A stretch of DNA of 8,153 bases from Candidatus Omnitrophota bacterium. GTDB taxonomy: Bacteria > Omnitrophota > Gorgyraeia > Tantalellales > Tantalellaceae. The notes under the pieces are model-generated. The model made no database searches. It was not told the origin of the DNA and saw only the letters and a list, made by a program, of their open reading frames with translations. The translations under genes and the position numbers were made by a program. Of this stretch, positions 6,547 through 8,153 are shown one piece after another (position 1 is the stretch's first letter; every line of letters starts with the position of its first letter). The DNA is taken from assembly GCA_030617085.1 (NCBI GenBank), contig JAUWWB010000042.1, positions 1 through 8,153 of the forward strand. Reading direction: 5' to 3'.

Positions 6547-7050
6547 TTATTTTTTCGCTTTTTTCTTCTTAGCCTTGCTCAAACCGTCGATCAATTTTTT
6601 CACCGCGCCGGGCTTTACGTTGCCCACCAGCTCATTGTCCACCATTATCGCCGGCGCCCGGTCGCACATGCCTATGCACCCCGTCTCCTCGAGCGTGAAC
6701 TGCCCGTCTTCGGTGGTCTGGCCGACCTTTATCTTCAGCGCCTTTTCAAACGCCTTGATCACTTTTTCGCTCCCCTTCATGACGTTAGGCATGCAGTTGC
6801 TCACCCTGATGAGGTGCTTCCCCTTCTTTTCAGCCGTAAGGAAAGAGTAGAACGTGACGACCGAATACACTTCCACCGGATGTATCCCCAGCATATCGGC
6901 TATCTGCTGCATATCCTTATCCGAAATATACCCTTTCCTGTCCTGGACATCCTGCAGGACGGGCAACAATCGCGCACGGGTAGTGTCACACACCACGATC
7001 TTCTTGCCGCCTTCCTCAATGATCTTCTCAACCGCGCACTCAGGTTTCAT
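6547..7050 (-). CDS. hydC: HydC, NuoE-like subunit with altered [2Fe-2S] ligands
   Basis: This is the thioredoxin-fold partner of the NuoF-like subunit, 167 residues. The N-terminal helical part has the family features LLPVLQDVQDRKGYIS (28-43) and VEVYSVVTFYSF (59-70). The C-terminal part follows the family length exactly, KHLIRVSNC to GCIGMCDRAPAIMV. The [2Fe-2S] ligand pattern CX4CX35CX3C would fall on residues 84, 89, 125 and 129. Cys125 and Cys129 are present, but 84 is Ser and 89 is Asn; the only nearby cysteine is Cys86. A normal cluster therefore cannot be assumed. The tail SKAKKKKAKK is lysine-rich. The ATG at 7050 has AAGGGGG six bases upstream. It is the first gene of the hydCBA operon and lies below a promoter-like region. 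Divergent NuoE-like proteins lacking the first cysteine pair may exist in other NAD-linked enzymes, so this may be a subfamily trait. Confidence 0.9.
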   Translation of the reverse strand: MKPECAVEKIIEEGGKKIVVCDTTRARLLPVLQDVQDRKGYISDKDMQQIADMLGIHPVEVYSVVTFYSFLTAEKKGKHLIRVSNCMPNVMKGSEKVIKAFEKALKIKVGQTTEDGQFTLEETGCIGMCDRAPAIMVDNELVGNVKPGAVKKLIDGLSKAKKKKAKK

Positions 7051-7067
7051 CCATATCCCCCTTCCGT

Positions 7068-7090
7068 AAAATTTTGCGAAACAAAATTTT
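7068..7090. promoter_or_regulatory. Perfect palindrome before hydC, candidate operator
   Basis: AAAATTTTG (7068-7076) and CAAAATTTT (7082-7090) are perfect inverted copies around a 5-base centre, CGAAA. The site lies 18 bases above the hydC start codon and just before its ribosome binding site, within the predicted leader. Its position suits a repressor site, and rex is next door. However it matches the usual Rex box (TTGTTAAN4TTAACAA or TTGTGAAN4TTCACAA) only loosely, so assignment to Rex is a guess. Confidence 0.4.
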
Positions 7091-7097
7091 TAGAGCA

Positions 7098-7167
7098 ATC
7101 GAAAATCGAAAATCGAAAATAAATGATAATAGCATTTCGATTGCGGTCGATTTTCGATTCTCGATTT
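7098..7167. repeat. Inverted heptamer arrays flanking the hydC promoter
   Basis: Three copies of ATCGAAA (7098-7118) face three copies of TCGATTT/TCGATTC (7147-7167), which read as the reverse complement. A separate perfect 10-bp inverted pair, GCAATCGAAA (7095-7104) and TTTCGATTGC (7135-7144), brackets the candidate -10 element. The whole block could form a long stem in single-stranded DNA or RNA. Function is unknown. Confidence 0.7.
7126..7134 (-). promoter_or_regulatory. Candidate extended -10 promoter for hydCBA
   Basis: On the minus strand TGCTATTAT provides a TATTAT -10 with the TGN extension that can replace a good -35. No good -35 is seen at 16-18 bases upstream. Transcription would begin near 7119, giving a leader of about 70 bases that includes one heptamer array and the AAAATTTTG palindrome. 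This is the best promoter-like match I found in the rex-hydC gap. Confidence 0.4.
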
Positions 7168-7198
7168 TCACCTAATTCCCACGCCCACGACATCTTTG

Positions 7199-7218
7199 CG
7201 GGGCAGGAATGCCCCGCC
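7199..7218. other. Short GC hairpin in the rex-hydC gap
   Basis: GCGGGGC (7199-7205) and GCCCCGC (7212-7218) are perfect inverted copies around a 6-base loop. No T-run follows on either strand, so it is not a typical intrinsic terminator, although it is the strongest GC stem downstream of rex. It may be part of another intergenic repeat. Confidence 0.45.
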
Positions 7219-7251
7219 TATTCGGATGGAGGACCTACTACGAACCACCCC

Positions 7252-7280
7252 GTCATCCTGAGCGAAGCGAAGGATCTCCC
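7252..7280. repeat. Half copy of the palindromic element
   Basis: GTCATCCTGAGCGAAG followed by CGAAGGATCTCCC closely matches the left arm of the element at 3158-3196, which has an internal insertion by comparison. No matching right arm follows, so this is either a decayed element or a short form. It contains a small inverted pair of its own, ATCCT and AGGAT. Confidence 0.65.
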
Positions 7281-7300
7281 CCCTTCCCCGCCCACGCACT

Positions 7301-7337
7301 CCGAACTCCGAACTACGAACTACGGACTACGAACTAC
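7301..7337. repeat. Heptamer tandem array after rex
   Basis: Five near-identical 7-base units, consensus (A/C)CGAACT, run from 7301 to 7335 and end two bases before the rex stop codon. The fourth unit has one change (ACGGACT). The array is too short in period to be CRISPR and shows no coding potential. Confidence 0.8.
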
Positions 7338-7338
7338 A

Positions 7339-7956
7339 TCACTTTTGCGTATCACAATAGACGGATAAAAATTCTATCGACAGATCTATGTCCCGTACGC
7401 TCACCGCCCCGGGCACGTTCAAAGAGACGGGAGCGAAATTCACTATCGCCTTCAACCCCGACAGGACCATCAGGTCCGCCACCTTCTGCCCCGATTCCGG
7501 CGGAACGGCGATGATCCCGATATCCACGCGATTTTTTCGTATTATCTCGGGTGCCTTCTCGACGGGATAGACCTTGACGCCGTTTATCGTCCTGCCTATT
7601 TTCCTCTTGTCCCTGTCGAACGCGGCAACTATCCTCAGCTTTTGCTTCCCGAAAGCCGGATATTTCAGAATAGCCGTCCCGAGGTGGCCGGCCCCGAAAA
7701 GGGCCATGCGTATTACCTTTTTCGCCAGGACGATGTCTTCCAGCACTTTCTTGAGCTCCGCGACGTTATAACCGACCCCGGGCGTGCCGACCTTCCCGAA
7801 ATTCGAAATATCTTTCCGTATCTGAACATCGGTCAACCCCGTAATGCGCGCCAGCTCCCGCGAAGAGACCGTATCCTTACCGTCCCTTATCAAGGTCTCC
7901 AGCGTCCTCAAATATAAAAGCGCCCTCGCGATCGTCCTGCTTGATATTTTCTTCAT
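7339..7956 (-). CDS. rex: Rex, NADH/NAD+-sensing transcriptional repressor
   Basis: Rex dimers bind DNA when NADH is low and release it when NADH rises, typically derepressing fermentation and hydrogenase genes. With this start the protein is 205 residues, normal for the family. The N-terminal winged helix has SSRELARITGLTDVQIRKD (31-49), followed by the linker GKVGTPGVGYNV (54-65). The Rossmann domain has GAGHLG (88-93) and an acidic residue after the second strand (AAFDRD, 111-116), expected for NAD(H) rather than NADP(H). The C-terminal swapped helix region ends DLSIEFLSVYC. The frame is open upstream to a TTG at 8019, but that TTG is part of a -35 box and the intervening DNA is promoter, so MKKISSRTIARALLYLRTLE at 7956 is chosen; no clear ribosome binding site precedes it. 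It is followed by 288 bases of spacer before hydC, so it probably has its own transcript. Confidence 0.95.
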   Translation of the reverse strand: MKKISSRTIARALLYLRTLETLIRDGKDTVSSRELARITGLTDVQIRKDISNFGKVGTPGVGYNVAELKKVLEDIVLAKKVIRMALFGAGHLGTAILKYPAFGKQKLRIVAAFDRDKRKIGRTINGVKVYPVEKAPEIIRKNRVDIGIIAVPPESGQKVADLMVLSGLKAIVNFAPVSLNVPGAVSVRDIDLSIEFLSVYCDTQK

Positions 7957-7972
7957 GAATAAATCGTGAAAT

Positions 7973-7991
7973 TTGTAACGATTGCATAACA
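7973..7991. promoter_or_regulatory. Weak dyad at the rex start, possible autoregulatory site
   Basis: TTGTAACGATTGCATAACA covers the predicted transcription start of rex. TGTAA and TAACA make an imperfect dyad with some likeness to Rex half-sites (TTGT...ACAA), and an overlapping perfect 6-bp dyad, AATCGT (7962-7967) and ACGATT (7978-7983), is also present. Rex genes are often self-regulated, but the match is poor. Confidence 0.25.
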
Positions 7992-8019
7992 TTTTAGCCA
8001 TTATGCCGGTATGTGTCAA
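7991..8019 (-). promoter_or_regulatory. Sigma-70-type promoter of rex
   Basis: On the minus strand TTGACA (8019-8014) is followed after exactly 17 bases by TAAAAT (7996-7991). The -35 is consensus and the -10 differs by one base. An A/T-rich stretch lies immediately upstream. Transcription should start near 7985-7983, leaving a leader of about 27-29 bases before the rex ATG. Confidence 0.8.
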
Positions 8020-8048
8020 TAAAAAACTCGATTTGGGACAATTTGATC

Positions 8049-8134
8049 GTAATTCATGCTCTCAGGGCGGTAAGAGGTAATTTATACGCCTGGGGCGAGG
8101 CGGGGTAATTCGTAGTAATTCATGGTAATTTATC
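8049..8134. repeat. Decamer repeats upstream of rex
   Basis: Five copies of a 10-base unit starting GTAATT: single copies at 8049-8058 and 8077-8086, then three in tandem at 8105-8134. The consensus is GTAATT(C/T)(A/G)T(N). No gene is seen from 8020 to the window end; this stretch holds only these repeats and GC-rich filler. Confidence 0.75.
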
Positions 8135-8153
8135 GGGCGCGCTAAGGGCTTAC

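Noticed and set aside
5325..7050. The NuoE/NuoF-like genes as part of respiratory complex I
   Set aside because: They are directly joined to hydA by overlap, and no other complex I genes are present.
7199..7218. The GC hairpin as the rex terminator
   Set aside because: It has no T-run on either strand and lies over 120 bases beyond the rex stop.
7301..7337. The tandem repeats as a CRISPR array
   Set aside because: The units are 7 bases with no spacers between them and no cas genes nearby.
7957..8019. A longer Rex starting at the TTG at 8019 or the ATG at 8001
   Set aside because: The TTG is the first half of a consensus -35 box, and both starts are upstream of the predicted transcription start.

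Overview
The window is a hydrogen-metabolism locus from an anaerobic bacterium. Every confident gene lies on the minus strand, so the locus reads from right to left. In transcription order it holds a Rex-family NADH-sensing repressor (7956-7339), a three-gene NAD-linked [FeFe]-hydrogenase operon hydC-hydB-hydA (7050-3407), the H-cluster maturases hydF (3141-1891) and hydG (1857-361), an unrecognised 102-residue gene (386-78), and the possible start of one more gene that runs off the left edge. The third maturase gene, hydE, is not in the window.

How the genes work together: HydC (NuoE-like) and HydB (NuoF-like, with FMN, NAD and [4Fe-4S] sites) form a diaphorase module that exchanges electrons with NAD(H). 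HydA carries a [2Fe-2S] domain, a His-ligated cluster, two [4Fe-4S] clusters and the H-cluster domain where H2 is made or split. HydG makes the Fe-CO/CN unit from tyrosine, and HydF is the GTPase scaffold that delivers the assembled 2Fe subcluster. Rex, next to the operon, would tie its expression to NADH/NAD+. A near-consensus promoter precedes rex, a plausible extended -10 promoter with palindromes precedes hydC, and a hairpin terminator with a short T-tract follows hydA, so hydFG may be partly uncoupled from the structural genes.

The most interesting signals are cysteine changes at iron-sulfur positions in three proteins. HydC has Ser84 and Asn89 where the CX4CX35CX3C ligand pattern expects cysteines. 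HydA has TSCSPGW instead of TSCCPGW at the H-cluster. HydG has Gly413 at the middle position of its C-terminal CX2CX22C motif. HydB is also compact (401 residues), lacking the N-terminal thioredoxin-like and C-terminal ferredoxin domains of the well-known bifurcating HydB proteins. Together these suggest a divergent and possibly non-bifurcating hydrogenase, though some of the changes may be normal for this subfamily.

Non-coding DNA is rich in repeats: a 124-bp palindromic element before hydF with a half copy after rex, inverted heptamer arrays around the hydC promoter, a second heptamer array after rex, and a decamer array upstream of rex. The organism is probably an uncultivated anaerobic, fermentative or syntrophic bacterium. 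An Omnitrophota-like candidate phylum is possible, but that is an impression from protein style and repeat-rich spacers, not a demonstrated assignment.
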